Positions 1 through 8,830 are shown, numbered from the stretch's first letter. The stretch is 64,000 nt of DNA from Deltaproteobacteria bacterium (GCA_020852955.1 JADYZW010000047.1:88436-152435); one strand, 5' to 3'. The notes: generated by a model from the sequence alone, not told the origin. Numbers and translations are program-made.

Positions 1-612
1 TTCCCCGGCTTCCTCGCGCTCGTCGCCGCGCTCGCCCTGGGGGCCGCCGCGCCGCGCGCCGCGTGGTCGGCGGAAAGCGCCGCCGCGGCCGTGGTCGAGA
101 AGACGACGAGCAGCGCGATCGCGATCCTCGTCGATCCAAGCTTGTCGACCGAGGCGAAGCGCCAGCGGGTCGAGGACGTGGTGCTTCGGAGCATCGACTT
201 CGAAACGCTCTCGAGGCTCGTGCTCGCCCGCAACTGGAGCCGTTTCGACGAGCGGCAGCGCGTCGAGTTCATGGAGCTCTTCAAGAACCACCTCTCGATG
301 ACCTACGGACGGAACGTCGAGAGCTACAAGAACGAGAAGGTGCAGATCGCCGGGGAGCGGCTCGAGAACGGCGGCGACACCACGGTGAAGACGAAGGTCG
401 TCCGCGGAGGCAACCACGACATCCTGGTCGACTATCGTCTGCGCCGGAAGGACGGAGCCTGGAAGATCATCGACGTGGTGATCGAAGGCGTGAGCCTGGT
501 CTCGAACTTTCGCTCACAGTTCCAGGACGTCGTCTCGAACGGCGGACCGGAGCGCCTGCTCGCGTTGCTGCGCGAGAAGAACGCGAGGGGCGAAGCGCTC
601 AAGACGAGCTGA
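1..612 (+). CDS. mlaC: MlaC/Ttg2D-family phospholipid-binding protein (5' end missing)
   Basis: The frame is open from the first base and enters the window inside a hydrophobic Ala/Leu-rich signal peptide ending near AAPRAAWSAE, so the start lies upstream. The mature part (VEKTTSSAIAILVDP..., DFETLSRLVLARNW, FMELFKNHLSMTYGRNVESYKNEKV region, DYRLRRKDGAWKIIDVVIEGVSLVSNFRSQF) matches the MlaC/toluene-tolerance Ttg2D family. These are periplasmic carriers that move phospholipids between the outer-membrane MlaA complex and the inner-membrane MlaFEDB ABC transporter. The C-terminal signature around 'IDVVIEGVSLV' is diagnostic of the family. Other mla genes, if linked, must lie left of the window, because the next gene is convergent and unrelated. 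The visible 203 codons approach the usual family length of about 200-210. Confidence 0.85.
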   Translation, partial: FPGFLALVAALALGAAAPRAAWSAESAAAAVVEKTTSSAIAILVDPSLSTEAKRQRVEDVVLRSIDFETLSRLVLARNWSRFDERQRVEFMELFKNHLSMTYGRNVESYKNEKVQIAGERLENGGDTTVKTKVVRGGNHDILVDYRLRRKDGAWKIIDVVIEGVSLVSNFRSQFQDVVSNGGPERLLALLREKNARGEALKTS

Positions 613-632
613 GCGCGCGTCCGCGTCCGCCG

Positions 633-1427
633 TCAGCGCGACGCGCCGAGCGGCTGGCCGGCCTTCGCCTTCTTCTCGAGCGACTCCGCTTCGGTGCCGC
701 CCACCATGTCGCCGACGAGCACGTACTGCCGCATCGCCTCGTGGAACGCGGCGACCGCCCGGTCGCGCTTCCCGAGCGCCGCGTAGACGTAGCCGAGGGT
801 CTTGTGGGAGGCCGCGTCGCGCGGATTGAGCCGCACGGCGGTCTCGAGCTCGGTCGCGGCGCGCTCGTTCATCCCGCGCTCCGCGAACACCGCGCCGAGC
901 TTGGCGTGCGTGGCCGCGTCGTCCGGCGACGCCGACGCGGCCCTGGCGTAGACCTCTTCGGCGCGTGCGGGCTGTCCCTGCTTCTCGAGCTCGTCGCCGA
1001 GCTCGAGCGCGGCGGTCGCCGACGCCGGATTCGCCTGCGCGGCCTTCTCGAACGCGGCGAGCGCCTCGCTCCGCTTGCCGTTCTGCCGCGCGAGCAAGCC
1101 GCGCGTCACGTACACCCCCTCGAGGCCCTCGCGCGCCTCCTTCAGGTTCGGATCGATGCGGATGGCCTCGTCGAAGTGCTTGATCGCGTAGTCGTTCATG
1201 CCGACCCGGACCTGGCACGTCGCCAGGCGATAGTGCGCGAGCGCGTTCTCGGGATCCTGGTCGAGGATCTTCGAGTAGTTCGAGGATGCGAGGCTCCACT
1301 GACCGTGCGACTCGAGGCTCGCGGCCTCAGAGAACAGGCGGTCGATCTCCTCCTGCTTGCCCGCGAAGGCGGGGACAGCGAGGGCCAGGAGGACGGCGAC
1401 GAGTAACATCGAGGTGCGTCGGGACAT
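633..1427 (-). CDS. Secreted tetratricopeptide-repeat protein
   Basis: A 264-residue protein with a short signal peptide (MSRRTSMLLVAVLLALAVPAFA, cleavage after AFA) followed by about five to six TPR units. Examples are WSLASSNYSKILDQDPENALAHYRLA, YAIKHFDEAIRIDP, SEALAAFEKAAQANP and ATELETAVRLNP. It should be a periplasmic protein-interaction scaffold; no catalytic domain is visible. Two ATG codons lie six bases apart. The one at 1427 is preferred because AGGAG at 1436-1440 sits 8 nt upstream of it but only 2 nt upstream of the ATG at 1433. It is the last gene of a leftward run, 19 nt after mutM. The precise partner is unknown. Confidence 0.8.
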   Translation of the reverse strand: MSRRTSMLLVAVLLALAVPAFAGKQEEIDRLFSEAASLESHGQWSLASSNYSKILDQDPENALAHYRLATCQVRVGMNDYAIKHFDEAIRIDPNLKEAREGLEGVYVTRGLLARQNGKRSEALAAFEKAAQANPASATAALELGDELEKQGQPARAEEVYARAASASPDDAATHAKLGAVFAERGMNERAATELETAVRLNPRDAASHKTLGYVYAALGKRDRAVAAFHEAMRQYVLVGDMVGGTEAESLEKKAKAGQPLGASR

Positions 1428-1446
1428 GCGCATGTCTCCTTTCCGA

Positions 1447-2259
1447 TCACCGCTGACACTGAGGACAATAGAACGAGCTGCGGCCGACGATCACGCACCG
1501 GCGGATCGCGACGCCGCAGCGGCAGCAGGGCTCACCGGCGCGCTCGTACACCCGGAACGCGTGCTGGAAGGCTCCCGGCTCGCCGCGCTCGTCGCGGTAG
1601 TCGGAGATCGACGAGCCGCGCAGCGCGATCGCCTCGGCGAGCACGCGGCCCGTTTCGGCGACGATGCGCTCCGCGTCGGCGCGCGTCACCCGCGACGTGC
1701 GGCGGCTCGGGCGGACGCCGGCGCCGAACAGGATCTCGTTCGCGTAGATGTTGCCGAGACCGGCGACCACCCGCTGGTCCATGAGCAGGCTCTTCACCGC
1801 CCGGCGTTGCCGCCGGGCGACGCCGTGGAGGAAAGCGGCGGAAAACTCGGCGGCGAGGGGCTCGGGCCCGAGCGCGGCGAGCTCGGCGAGCGCGGCGGCG
1901 GAGCCGACCCGCATGAGCCCGAAGCGGCGCGGATCGTGGAAGCGCACCGTCCGGCCGTCGTCGAGCGCGGCGACGACGTGGGTGTGGATCCGGCGCGGCG
2001 CGGCCGCCGGCAGCACCACCATCGTCCCCGTCATGCCGAGATGCACGAGCCAGCTGGCGCCGTCGTCGAGGTCGAGGAGCAGGTACTTGGCCCGGCGGCG
2101 CACGCGCGCGATGCGCCGTCCCGTCAAGCGGGCCGCGAAGTCGCGGGCGAGCGGACGGCGCAGGCGGCGCTCGTGGATCTCGACCGCGGTGATGCGGCGC
2201 CCCGTCAGGGCGTCGGCGAGCCCGCGCCGCACCGTCTCGACCTCGGGAAGCTCCGGCAC
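1447..2259 (-). CDS. mutM: Formamidopyrimidine-DNA glycosylase (Fpg/MutM)
   Basis: A 270-residue bifunctional DNA glycosylase/AP lyase for oxidised purines (8-oxoG, FapyG) in base-excision repair. The mature N-terminus PELPEVETVRRGL carries the catalytic Pro2 and Glu3. Lys58 (RRAKYLL) corresponds to the conserved Lys57 of the E. coli enzyme, HLGMTG follows, and the C-terminus has the four-cysteine zinc finger (CCRCGVAIRRC ... FYCPQCQR). The open frame runs 53 codons further upstream, but the GTG at 2259 places Pro directly after the initiator, which the chemistry requires, and gives the family's usual length. It follows rsmA by 8 nt in an apparent operon. Confidence 0.95.
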   Translation of the reverse strand: MPELPEVETVRRGLADALTGRRITAVEIHERRLRRPLARDFAARLTGRRIARVRRRAKYLLLDLDDGASWLVHLGMTGTMVVLPAAAPRRIHTHVVAALDDGRTVRFHDPRRFGLMRVGSAAALAELAALGPEPLAAEFSAAFLHGVARRQRRAVKSLLMDQRVVAGLGNIYANEILFGAGVRPSRRTSRVTRADAERIVAETGRVLAEAIALRGSSISDYRDERGEPGAFQHAFRVYERAGEPCCRCGVAIRRCVIVGRSSFYCPQCQR

Positions 2260-2267
2260 GGGAGGCT

Positions 2268-3161
2268 CTAACGCGCCGGCCGCGGGGTTCGTCGCGGCGT
2301 GTCCGCCGCGGCGAGCGCCCGGCCGACGGCGTCGGAGAACCGCGCGAACGTCGCGAGGTCGAGCGTCTCGCCGCGCGCGCGCGGATCGACGCCGGCCGCC
2401 GCGAACACCTCGTCCCATGCCGGCGGCGGGAGCGCGAACGGCGCGGCGAGCGTCTGCACGGCGTTCCGCAGCATCTTCCGACGCTGGTTGAAGGCCGCGC
2501 GCACGACGGCGGCGAGCAGGCGCGGCTCGGCGACCGGCACGCGCGGGGCCGACGCCAGCCGGACGCGCAGCACCTCCGATGCGACCTGCGGACGCGGATA
2601 GAACGCCGCGGACGGGACGCGGAAGCGGCCGATCGGCTCCGCGTAGAGCTGGAAGAGCACCGACGGTCCGCCGTAGGCGCGCGTCCCGACCTTCGCCAGC
2701 AGCCGGTCGGCGACCTCCTTCTGCACCATGACCGTCAGGTCCGCGAACACGCGGCGCTCCTCGATCAGGCGGAAGAGGATCGGCACCGACACGTTGTACG
2801 GCAGGCTCGCCACCACCTTCACGTCGGTCTCGGGGATCTCGCCGCGCAGATCCACCTCGAGGGCATCGCCTTCGATGACCTTCACCTCGGGACGGCCCGC
2901 GAACTTGCGGCGGAGGACCACGGCGAGCCCGCGGTCGTACTCGACGACGTAGAGTCGGGCGCTGCGCACCGCAAGCACGTCGGTGAGGGCGCCGACGCCC
3001 GGTCCGATCTCGAGCACCGCATCCTGGTCGGACACCTGCGCGAGATCGAGCATGCGGGCGACCACACCCTGGTCGACGAGGAAATGCTGCCCGAGGCTCT
3101 TGCGGGGCGCGAGACCTTCGCGCTGCAGGAGTGCGCGCGTTTCGGCGGCGAGGCGGCTCAT
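2268..3161 (-). CDS. rsmA: 16S rRNA (adenine1518/1519-N6)-dimethyltransferase RsmA/KsgA
   Basis: A 297-residue SAM-dependent methyltransferase that dimethylates A1518 and A1519 in helix 45 of 16S rRNA during 30S maturation. The N-terminal signature APRKSLGQHFLVD (18-30), SAM-binding motif EIGPGVG (51-57) and C-terminal region PRPQVASEVLRV with FNQRRKMLRNAV identify the family. Motif IV, normally NLPY, reads SLPY (119-122), so the catalytic Asn position carries Ser, encoded by AGC. One base change from AAC could produce this, so either a sequencing slip or a true variant is possible. The start overlaps the tsaD stop by 4 bases (ATGA), implying translational coupling. Confidence 0.93.
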   Translation of the reverse strand: MSRLAAETRALLQREGLAPRKSLGQHFLVDQGVVARMLDLAQVSDQDAVLEIGPGVGALTDVLAVRSARLYVVEYDRGLAVVLRRKFAGRPEVKVIEGDALEVDLRGEIPETDVKVVASLPYNVSVPILFRLIEERRVFADLTVMVQKEVADRLLAKVGTRAYGGPSVLFQLYAEPIGRFRVPSAAFYPRPQVASEVLRVRLASAPRVPVAEPRLLAAVVRAAFNQRRKMLRNAVQTLAAPFALPPPAWDEVFAAAGVDPRARGETLDLATFARFSDAVGRALAAADTPRRTPRPAR

Positions 3162-4165
3162 ACGCCGATCGGCAGCGTCGCCGCCGCGTTCAGCGTGAGG
3201 TCGTGGCGCTCGCCGCGCAGAAGCCGCGCACGGCCGGCGTAGCCGATCATCGCCGCGTTGTCGGTGCAGTACGCGAAGCGCGGGAACGCGACGTCGAAGC
3301 CGGCCGCGGCGCCCGCCTCGGTCATCGCGGTCCGCAGCCGACTATTGGCCGAGACGCCGCCGGACACGACGATCGTCGTCGCGCCGAGATCCTCGGCGGC
3401 GCGCAGCGTCGGTTCGACGAGCATGTCGACGATCGCCTCCTGGAAGCTCGCGCACACGTCCTCGAGCGGGTGCGGGCCGCCGTCGAGCACGCCCCCGGGG
3501 GCAAGCAGATACTGCCGCAGCGAGGTCTTCACGCCGCTGAAGCTGAAGTCGTAGCCCCCGCGCTTGAGCGAGGCGCGCGGGAAGCGGATCGCCGCCCGGT
3601 CCCCGGCCGCGGCGCGCCGATCGATCTCGCGACCGCCGGGAAAGCCGAGCCCGAGCATCTTGGCGCCCTTGTCGAAGGCTTCGCCGGCGGCATCGTCGCG
3701 CGTCCGGCCGAGCTGCCGGTACCGGCCGACGTCCTCGACGAGATAGAGGCTCGTGTGTCCGCCGGAGACGAGGAGCCCGAGGTACGGAAAGGCCACGGAC
3801 CGGTCGAGCAGGATCGCGAGCAGGTGGCCTTCGAGGTGGTTGACACCGACGAACGGCAATGCGCGCGCGTAGGCAATGCCCTTCGCGACCTGCAACCCGA
3901 CCAGCAGCGAGCCGACGAGCCCCGGCCCGTACGTCGCCGTGACGCCCTCGATCGCGTCGAGCCCGAGGCCGGCGTCGGCGAGCGCGCGCGCGATGACCGG
4001 GAGGATCGTCACCATGTGCTGCCGGGACGCGAGTTCGGGCACGATGCCGCCGTATTTCCCGTGCACCATGTCCTGCGACGCGACGATGCTCGCGCGGACA
4101 CCGCCCGCGTCGAGGACGGCCGCCGCGGTGTCGTCACAGGAGGTCTCGATGGCCAGCACGCGCAT
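3158..4165 (-). CDS. tsaD: tRNA N6-adenosine threonylcarbamoyltransferase TsaD
   Basis: A 335-residue Kae1/Qri7/TsaD enzyme that transfers the threonylcarbamoyl group from TC-AMP to A37 of ANN-decoding tRNAs, working with TsaB/TsaE in the cytoplasm. The sequence shows the N-terminal LAIETSCDDTAAAV, the metal-binding HLEGH (His110 and His114), a VSGGHTSLY stretch, ISGVKTSLR-like phosphate segment (FSFSGVKTSLRQ), the VVSGGVSANSRLR motif and a C-terminal CTDNAAMIGYAG. All expected motifs and the usual length are present. It sits 3 nt after a TPR lipoprotein gene and overlaps rsmA by 4 nt, so it belongs to the same leftward operon. tsaB is not in the window. Confidence 0.96.
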   Translation of the reverse strand: MRVLAIETSCDDTAAAVLDAGGVRASIVASQDMVHGKYGGIVPELASRQHMVTILPVIARALADAGLGLDAIEGVTATYGPGLVGSLLVGLQVAKGIAYARALPFVGVNHLEGHLLAILLDRSVAFPYLGLLVSGGHTSLYLVEDVGRYRQLGRTRDDAAGEAFDKGAKMLGLGFPGGREIDRRAAAGDRAAIRFPRASLKRGGYDFSFSGVKTSLRQYLLAPGGVLDGGPHPLEDVCASFQEAIVDMLVEPTLRAAEDLGATTIVVSGGVSANSRLRTAMTEAGAAAGFDVAFPRFAYCTDNAAMIGYAGRARLLRGERHDLTLNAAATLPIGV

Positions 4166-4168
4166 GCG

Positions 4169-4816
4169 TCAGGGAGCTCCGCCGCTCGTTTCCTTGCCAC
4201 GTCGCGCGGCGCCTGTCAGGGCCTCGGCGGCGACGCGGTTCCCGGGCCACGCCTCGAGGGAGCGGCGGTAGGCGGCATCGGCCTCCGACGTCTTGCCGGC
4301 GTCGGACAGGAGCTTGCCGTGCAGCTCCTCGACGCGGCTCCTCCAGTACGGCTCGTGCGCGAGCTTCTGGCCGGCGCGGTCGAGGAGCCGCCGCGCCAGA
4401 TCCGGCTGGCGCATCTCGGCATGGGCGCAGGCGAGGAAGTAGTAGGAGTACGGCACGCGCGCATCGACCGCCACCGCGCGCTCGAGCAGCTCGATGGCCC
4501 GTGCCGGGTCGCCGGACGCGAGGCGCTGGCGACCTTCCTCGGCGAGGCGAAGCGCGTTGGCGCGGGCGGGCGGCGTGTGGGCGTCGATCTTGGCGGTGAG
4601 CGGTCCGTCGTCGGCACGCACCTCGCTCGCACGGGCGGCCGACGGCGGGGCCGGCGGCGCGGGCGGCCGCGCCCGCGCGATCTCGACCGGCGGGCGCTCG
4701 CCGCCTCCCCCGCGGGCCGGGCGCGGCCGATCGGTCCGCGAGACCGCGGGCGCGCATGCCGAGACCGCGAACGCGAGCGTCGCGGCGAGCGCGAGCCCGC
4801 GCTCGCACCGTTTCAC
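4169..4816 (-). CDS. TPR-containing lipoprotein
   Basis: A 215-residue protein beginning MKRCERGLALAATLAFAVSAC, a signal peptide with a lipobox-like end (AVSAC), then a Pro/Ala/Arg-rich linker and TPR-like helices (RLASGDPARAIELLERAVAVDARVPYSYYFLACAHAEM, LARRLLDRAGQKLAHEPYWRSRVEELHGKLL). It is probably anchored to the outer or inner membrane and acts as a scaffold in envelope assembly. The GTG at 4816 is chosen because it forms a GTGA overlap with the stop of the upstream PBP gene and leaves a lysine/arginine n-region. Longer in-frame starts such as the GTG at 4837 are possible. Its position between a peptidoglycan synthase and tsaD suggests a cell-wall role, which is inference only. Confidence 0.7.
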   Translation of the reverse strand: MKRCERGLALAATLAFAVSACAPAVSRTDRPRPARGGGGERPPVEIARARPPAPPAPPSAARASEVRADDGPLTAKIDAHTPPARANALRLAEEGRQRLASGDPARAIELLERAVAVDARVPYSYYFLACAHAEMRQPDLARRLLDRAGQKLAHEPYWRSRVEELHGKLLSDAGKTSEADAAYRRSLEAWPGNRVAAEALTGAARRGKETSGGAP

Positions 4817-7188
4817 CGTCCGAACAGTCGTCGCCACCAGCTCCCCCCTCCCGGCCGCGCGGGTTCCGGCTCGTCGCCGGCGCCTGGCGGTCCGGGTTCG
4901 TCGAGCGCCATGCCGCCGTGCAGCGGACAATCCGCGGTCGGTGCGTCGGCTTCGAGAAATGCTTCGACCACTGTTCGAGGGCAAGCGGCAGTCGCACGAC
5001 CGCCGCTCTCGGGATCGACCGTCGCGAGGACGATACCAGGCGGCACCTCGAAGTCGCGCGCCGGCCGCCCGGCGGTCGCGCGTTTCATGAAGGCGGTCCA
5101 GATCGGCAAGGCCGCCTGCGCGCCCGACAGCCCGAGCGCCTGCCGGCGATCGAATCCGACCCAGACGACCGTCACGAGATCCGGCGTGTAGCCGGCGAAC
5201 CAGGCGTCGCCGTAGTCGTTGGTGGTGCCGGTCTTGCCCGCGGCGGGGATCCGAAAGCCGAGGGTCCGGGCGGCGCTGCCGGTCCCGTGATCGAGCGCGC
5301 CCTCGAGGACGTGGGTCACGAGATAGGTGGCCTGCGGCGACACGACGCTCGCGACGTCGAGCGGCCGCCCGTCGATCAGCGCGTCGCGCTCGTCGGCGAC
5401 CTGGGTGATCGCGCGCGGCGTCGTCCGCTGCCCTTGGCTGGCGAACACGCCGTAGACCTCCGCGACCGCGAGGGGCGTCGTCTCGAGGCCGCCGAGGACG
5501 ATGGAAGGAAGGGCCGGCAGCGGTCCGGGGAAACCGAGGCGCTCGGCGGCGTCGAGGACGCGCGGCAGCCCGATCTCGAACGCCAGGCGCGCGGTGGCCG
5601 CATTCAGGCTGTCCTCGAGGGCTTCCCGCGCCGTGACCATGCCCCGATAGCGGTCCTTGTAGTTGCCGGGCGTCCAGGTGCGGCCCTCGTAGGTCCAAGC
5701 GAACGCCGCATCCTCCAGGCGCGAGATCGGCGTGAAGTGCGGATCGCCCGCGTCGGGATCGAAGGCAGCGTAGTACACGACGGGCTTGAAGACCGAGCCG
5801 GGCTGACGGGCGGCGTCCGTCGCGCGGTTGAACTGGGTGATGCGGTAGTCGCGCCCGCCCACCATCGCCTTGATCTCGCCGGTCGCCGGGTGGATCGCGA
5901 CGAGCGCGCCTTCGATCTGCTCCTCTGGCTCGTCGCGCCGCAGCGTCGGATGGAGCCGCTCGAGCTCGGCGAGCCCGTCCCGCACGGCCGCCTCGGCGGC
6001 CGCCTGCATCTCCGCGTCGAGCGACGTGAAGACCCTGAGGCCTTCGGCCGTCAACGCTTCCGGCGGATACGACGTTTGCAGCTGACGCCGGACCGCATCG
6101 ACGAAGTACGGCGCATTGGTCCGGTCGGTCACGTACGGCCGGAGCGCGAGCGGCTCGGCGCGCGCGGCGTCCGCTTCCTGCGGCGTGATCGCGCCGTGCT
6201 CCGCCATCGCCGTGAGCACGACGTCGCGGCGGGCCTGCGCCCGCATCGGGCTCCGGAAAGGAGAGGTGGCGTTGGGCGCGCGGATGAGGCCCGCGAGGAG
6301 CGCCGTCTCGGCGACCGTGAGATCGGCGAGCTGCTTCCCGAAGTAGAACTGCGCGGCCTCGGCCACGCCGAAGATCCCCTTGGCTCCGCTCTGCCCGAGG
6401 TAGATCTCGTTGAGGTAGCGCTCCAGGATCTGCTCCTTCGCGTAGCGCCGTTCCGTGACGATCGCCATGAGGAGCTCGCGCGCCTTGCGCCTCCAGGTGC
6501 GCTCTTCCGTCAGGAAGAAGTTCTTCATCAACTGCTGCGTGAGCGTGCTGCCCCCCTCGACGACGCGGCCGGCCGCGACGTTCCGTACGAGGGCGCGCAC
6601 GATCCCGCGCACGTCGATCGCGCCGTGTTCGAAGAACCGGCTGTCCTCGGCGGCGAGCACCGCCTGCACCAGACGCGGCGGAATCTCGGCGAGCGTCACC
6701 ACGCGGCGCTCTTCCCACACCCGATCGTAGAGCCCGGCGAGCGGCTCGGGCTCGAGCTGCGCGTCGAAGACCTCCTCGTCGGTCACGAGGTCGCCGATGC
6801 GGGTGACGACGCCGTGATCGAGCGTCAGGCGGAGCGCGCGACCGGTCTCGGCGTGGAGCGGATAGCGGAACGCATGCAGGTGGACGTCGAGCGATTCGCC
6901 GGCCGGGTCGCTGTGGAACTCGCCGCGCCCGCGCACGACGTCGACCTCGCGGTACCCGAGGCGCTGCAGGCGCTCGAGCATCCCCGTGCCGGCGATCTCG
7001 AGCCCGGGATGGAGCGCGAACGCGTCCGTGTACACGCGCGACGGGACCGCCCACGCACGTCCGTCGAGCTTCGCCGCGACGGTGCGCTCGACCTCACGGT
7101 AGGCGGCCGTGACGGAGGCGAGCACGGCGGCCGCCAGCAGCGCCGGGACCGCGCGCAGGATCCAGCGGCGAGCGCGCGGCGTCCTCAT
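4813..7188 (-). CDS. Bifunctional class A penicillin-binding protein, PBP1b type
   Basis: A 791-residue peptidoglycan glycosyltransferase/transpeptidase in the inner membrane. Residues about 9-28 form the membrane anchor. Residues about 45-140 (RVYTDAFALHPGLEI, LERLQRLGYREVDVV) resemble the UB2H regulatory domain of PBP1b. The GT51 domain follows with AAEDSRFFEH (catalytic Glu181), EGGSTLTQQL (211-220), RKARELLMAI and ERYLNEIYLG. The transpeptidase has SVFK (Ser465, Lys468), SLN (527-529) and KTGTTN (652-657). All catalytic motifs are intact. It lies 58 nt downstream of htrA and overlaps the next TPR-lipoprotein start by 4 nt. In E. coli PBP1b is activated by lipoprotein LpoB; whether the adjacent lipoprotein plays an analogous part is speculation. 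Confidence 0.93.
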   Translation of the reverse strand: MRTPRARRWILRAVPALLAAAVLASVTAAYREVERTVAAKLDGRAWAVPSRVYTDAFALHPGLEIAGTGMLERLQRLGYREVDVVRGRGEFHSDPAGESLDVHLHAFRYPLHAETGRALRLTLDHGVVTRIGDLVTDEEVFDAQLEPEPLAGLYDRVWEERRVVTLAEIPPRLVQAVLAAEDSRFFEHGAIDVRGIVRALVRNVAAGRVVEGGSTLTQQLMKNFFLTEERTWRRKARELLMAIVTERRYAKEQILERYLNEIYLGQSGAKGIFGVAEAAQFYFGKQLADLTVAETALLAGLIRAPNATSPFRSPMRAQARRDVVLTAMAEHGAITPQEADAARAEPLALRPYVTDRTNAPYFVDAVRRQLQTSYPPEALTAEGLRVFTSLDAEMQAAAEAAVRDGLAELERLHPTLRRDEPEEQIEGALVAIHPATGEIKAMVGGRDYRITQFNRATDAARQPGSVFKPVVYYAAFDPDAGDPHFTPISRLEDAAFAWTYEGRTWTPGNYKDRYRGMVTAREALEDSLNAATARLAFEIGLPRVLDAAERLGFPGPLPALPSIVLGGLETTPLAVAEVYGVFASQGQRTTPRAITQVADERDALIDGRPLDVASVVSPQATYLVTHVLEGALDHGTGSAARTLGFRIPAAGKTGTTNDYGDAWFAGYTPDLVTVVWVGFDRRQALGLSGAQAALPIWTAFMKRATAGRPARDFEVPPGIVLATVDPESGGRATAACPRTVVEAFLEADAPTADCPLHGGMALDEPGPPGAGDEPEPARPGGGSWWRRLFGR

Positions 7189-7201
7189 GAGAATCGACGG
7201 C

Positions 7202-7240
7202 CGGGACCGGCGCGCACCCCGCGCGGCGCGGTCCCGGCGC
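7202..7240. other. GC hairpin in the htrA-PBP intergenic gap
   Basis: Perfect 10-base arms GCCGGGACCG (7202-7211) and CGGTCCCGGC (7231-7240) flank a 19-base GC-rich loop that can pair further. It lies entirely within the 58-nt gap between the htrA stop and the PBP start on the leftward transcript. No T tract follows on the minus strand, so it is not a classical terminator. It could be an RNA-stability or attenuation hairpin that separates the expression of the two genes. Confidence 0.4.
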
Positions 7241-7246
7241 GCACGC

Positions 7247-8830
7247 TCAGGCAGGCGGCTTCAACGCCAGGAAGATCGTGTTGTCGCCTCGGCGGACCAA
7301 CAAGAGCAGGTTCTTGCCCTTCTCGACCTTCTTGAGCGCGGCCTTGTACTCGTCCAGGTCCTCGACGGCCTGCCGGTTCACCTCCAGGATCACGTCGCCG
7401 CGCCGGATGCCGGCGTCGTCCGCGGCCGAGCCGGACTCGACGCTGCTCACGACAACTCCCTTGGTATCGCTGACGCCGAGATTCTCCGCGATCTCCGGCG
7501 TGAGCGTCTGGACGCTGAGTCCGAGTTTCTCGCTGTCGCCGGCGCTCGCGACCTGCGCCTCGTCGTCCTGGAGCTCGGCGATCGTAACCGTGAAATCCAT
7601 GGACTGCTTGTCGCGCATCACCTTGAGAGCGACTTCCTTCTCGAGCGGCGTGCGCGCGACCAGCATCGGCAGCTCGTTCGACTCGTTCACCGGATGTCCG
7701 TCGAACTCGACGATGACGTCGCCCACTTTCAGACCGGCCGCCGCGGCGGGACCGCTCGCGACGACGTCGGCCACGAGCGCGCCGCGCGCCTGATCGAGGC
7801 CGAGCGATTCGGCGATCTCCGGCGTCACCTTCTGGATGAGCACTCCCAGCCAGCCGCGCGTGACCTTGCCCTTCTCGCGCAGCTGCGGGACCAACTCCTT
7901 CGCGAGGTTCACCGGGATCGCGAACCCGATACCGATGTTGCCGCCCGTGCGGCTGAAGATCGCGGAGTTGATGCCCACCACCTCGCCCCGCAGGTTCAAG
8001 AGCGGTCCCCCGGAGTTGCCCGGATTGATGGCGGCGTCGGTCTGAATGTAGTCGTCGTAGTTGCCGGCGCCGATGAAGCGTCCCTTGGCGCTCACGATGC
8101 CCGACGTCACGGAGTGGTCGAGGCCGAACGGATTGCCGATCGCCATCACCCACTCGCCGACGCGCAGCGTGTCGGAGTCGCCGAGGGGCACGGCCGTGAG
8201 CCCGCTCACGCCGTCGATCTTGAGCAGCGCCAGGTCGGTCTTCGGGTCCTTGCCGACCATGGTCGCCTTGTGCTCCTGCTCGTTGTCGAGACGGATGACG
8301 ATCTCGTCGGCGTTCTCGACCACGTGATTGTTGGTGAGGATGTATCCCTCGGCGTCGATCACGAAACCCGAGCCGAGGCTGCGCTGCGGCTGCTGCCGCT
8401 GGCGCGGACCGGGGCCGAAGAAGCGCTCGAAGGGCTCGGTGAAGTCACGCGGATCGCCTTCGCCGAAGGGCCATTGCGGACCGGGCTGCCCGCCGGGACC
8501 GCGGAAGCGCGGCCCGTCCGACTGCTCCTTGCGCTGCGCGCGCGTCGAGATGTTCACGACGACGCGGCTCAGACGCTCCGCGAGCGAGACGAAATCTGGC
8601 ACCACCGTCACCGCGCCCGCCGCCGGCGCGATGAGGCCGTCGGGACTCGGCGCCGATGCAGGCGCCGCCACGGCGGGAGCGCCCGCCGCCGGGCCGCTCG
8701 CGATCGCGGGCTTCGCCGGCGGCGCGGGGATCGTGGCCTGCTTCCCCGTCATGCCGAACTGCAGCGCCGCAGCGACGCCGACGATGATGCCGATCGCGAG
8801 CGCGAGAAGCGCTCCCCTCATGGTACGCAC
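7247..8830 (-). CDS. DegP/HtrA-type (Do family) periplasmic serine protease
   Basis: A 527-residue S1C protease/chaperone acting on misfolded envelope proteins. An N-terminal hydrophobic segment (about 5-25) is a signal or anchor, followed by a Pro/Ala linker. The trypsin-like domain carries the triad His169 (LTNNHVVE), Asp199 (PKTDLALLK) and Ser273 (INPGNSGGPLLN). Two PDZ domains follow, about 295-395 (GWLGVLIQKVTPEIAESLGL) and 430-520 (GLSVQTLTPEIAENLGV). A GTG at 8830 is preferred as start because AGGAGG at 8841-8846 lies 10 nt upstream; the ATG at 8821 would be 19 nt away. It is flanked by DUF1844 and a class A PBP, within a leftward envelope-maintenance series. Confidence 0.93.
   Translation of the reverse strand: MRTMRGALLALAIGIIVGVAAALQFGMTGKQATIPAPPAKPAIASGPAAGAPAVAAPASAPSPDGLIAPAAGAVTVVPDFVSLAERLSRVVVNISTRAQRKEQSDGPRFRGPGGQPGPQWPFGEGDPRDFTEPFERFFGPGPRQRQQPQRSLGSGFVIDAEGYILTNNHVVENADEIVIRLDNEQEHKATMVGKDPKTDLALLKIDGVSGLTAVPLGDSDTLRVGEWVMAIGNPFGLDHSVTSGIVSAKGRFIGAGNYDDYIQTDAAINPGNSGGPLLNLRGEVVGINSAIFSRTGGNIGIGFAIPVNLAKELVPQLREKGKVTRGWLGVLIQKVTPEIAESLGLDQARGALVADVVASGPAAAAGLKVGDVIVEFDGHPVNESNELPMLVARTPLEKEVALKVMRDKQSMDFTVTIAELQDDEAQVASAGDSEKLGLSVQTLTPEIAENLGVSDTKGVVVSSVESGSAADDAGIRRGDVILEVNRQAVEDLDEYKAALKKVEKGKNLLLLVRRGDNTIFLALKPPA

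Noticed and set aside
3131..5191. Long open frame on the plus strand opposite tsaD and the TPR lipoprotein
   Set aside because: It is a GC-rich antisense shadow, rich in Arg and Gly and without domain pattern; the minus-strand genes carry intact family motifs.
4756..7335. 859-codon plus-strand frame opposite the PBP gene
   Set aside because: Its composition mirrors the codon positions of the PBP gene; no motif is recognisable and no ribosome site is present.
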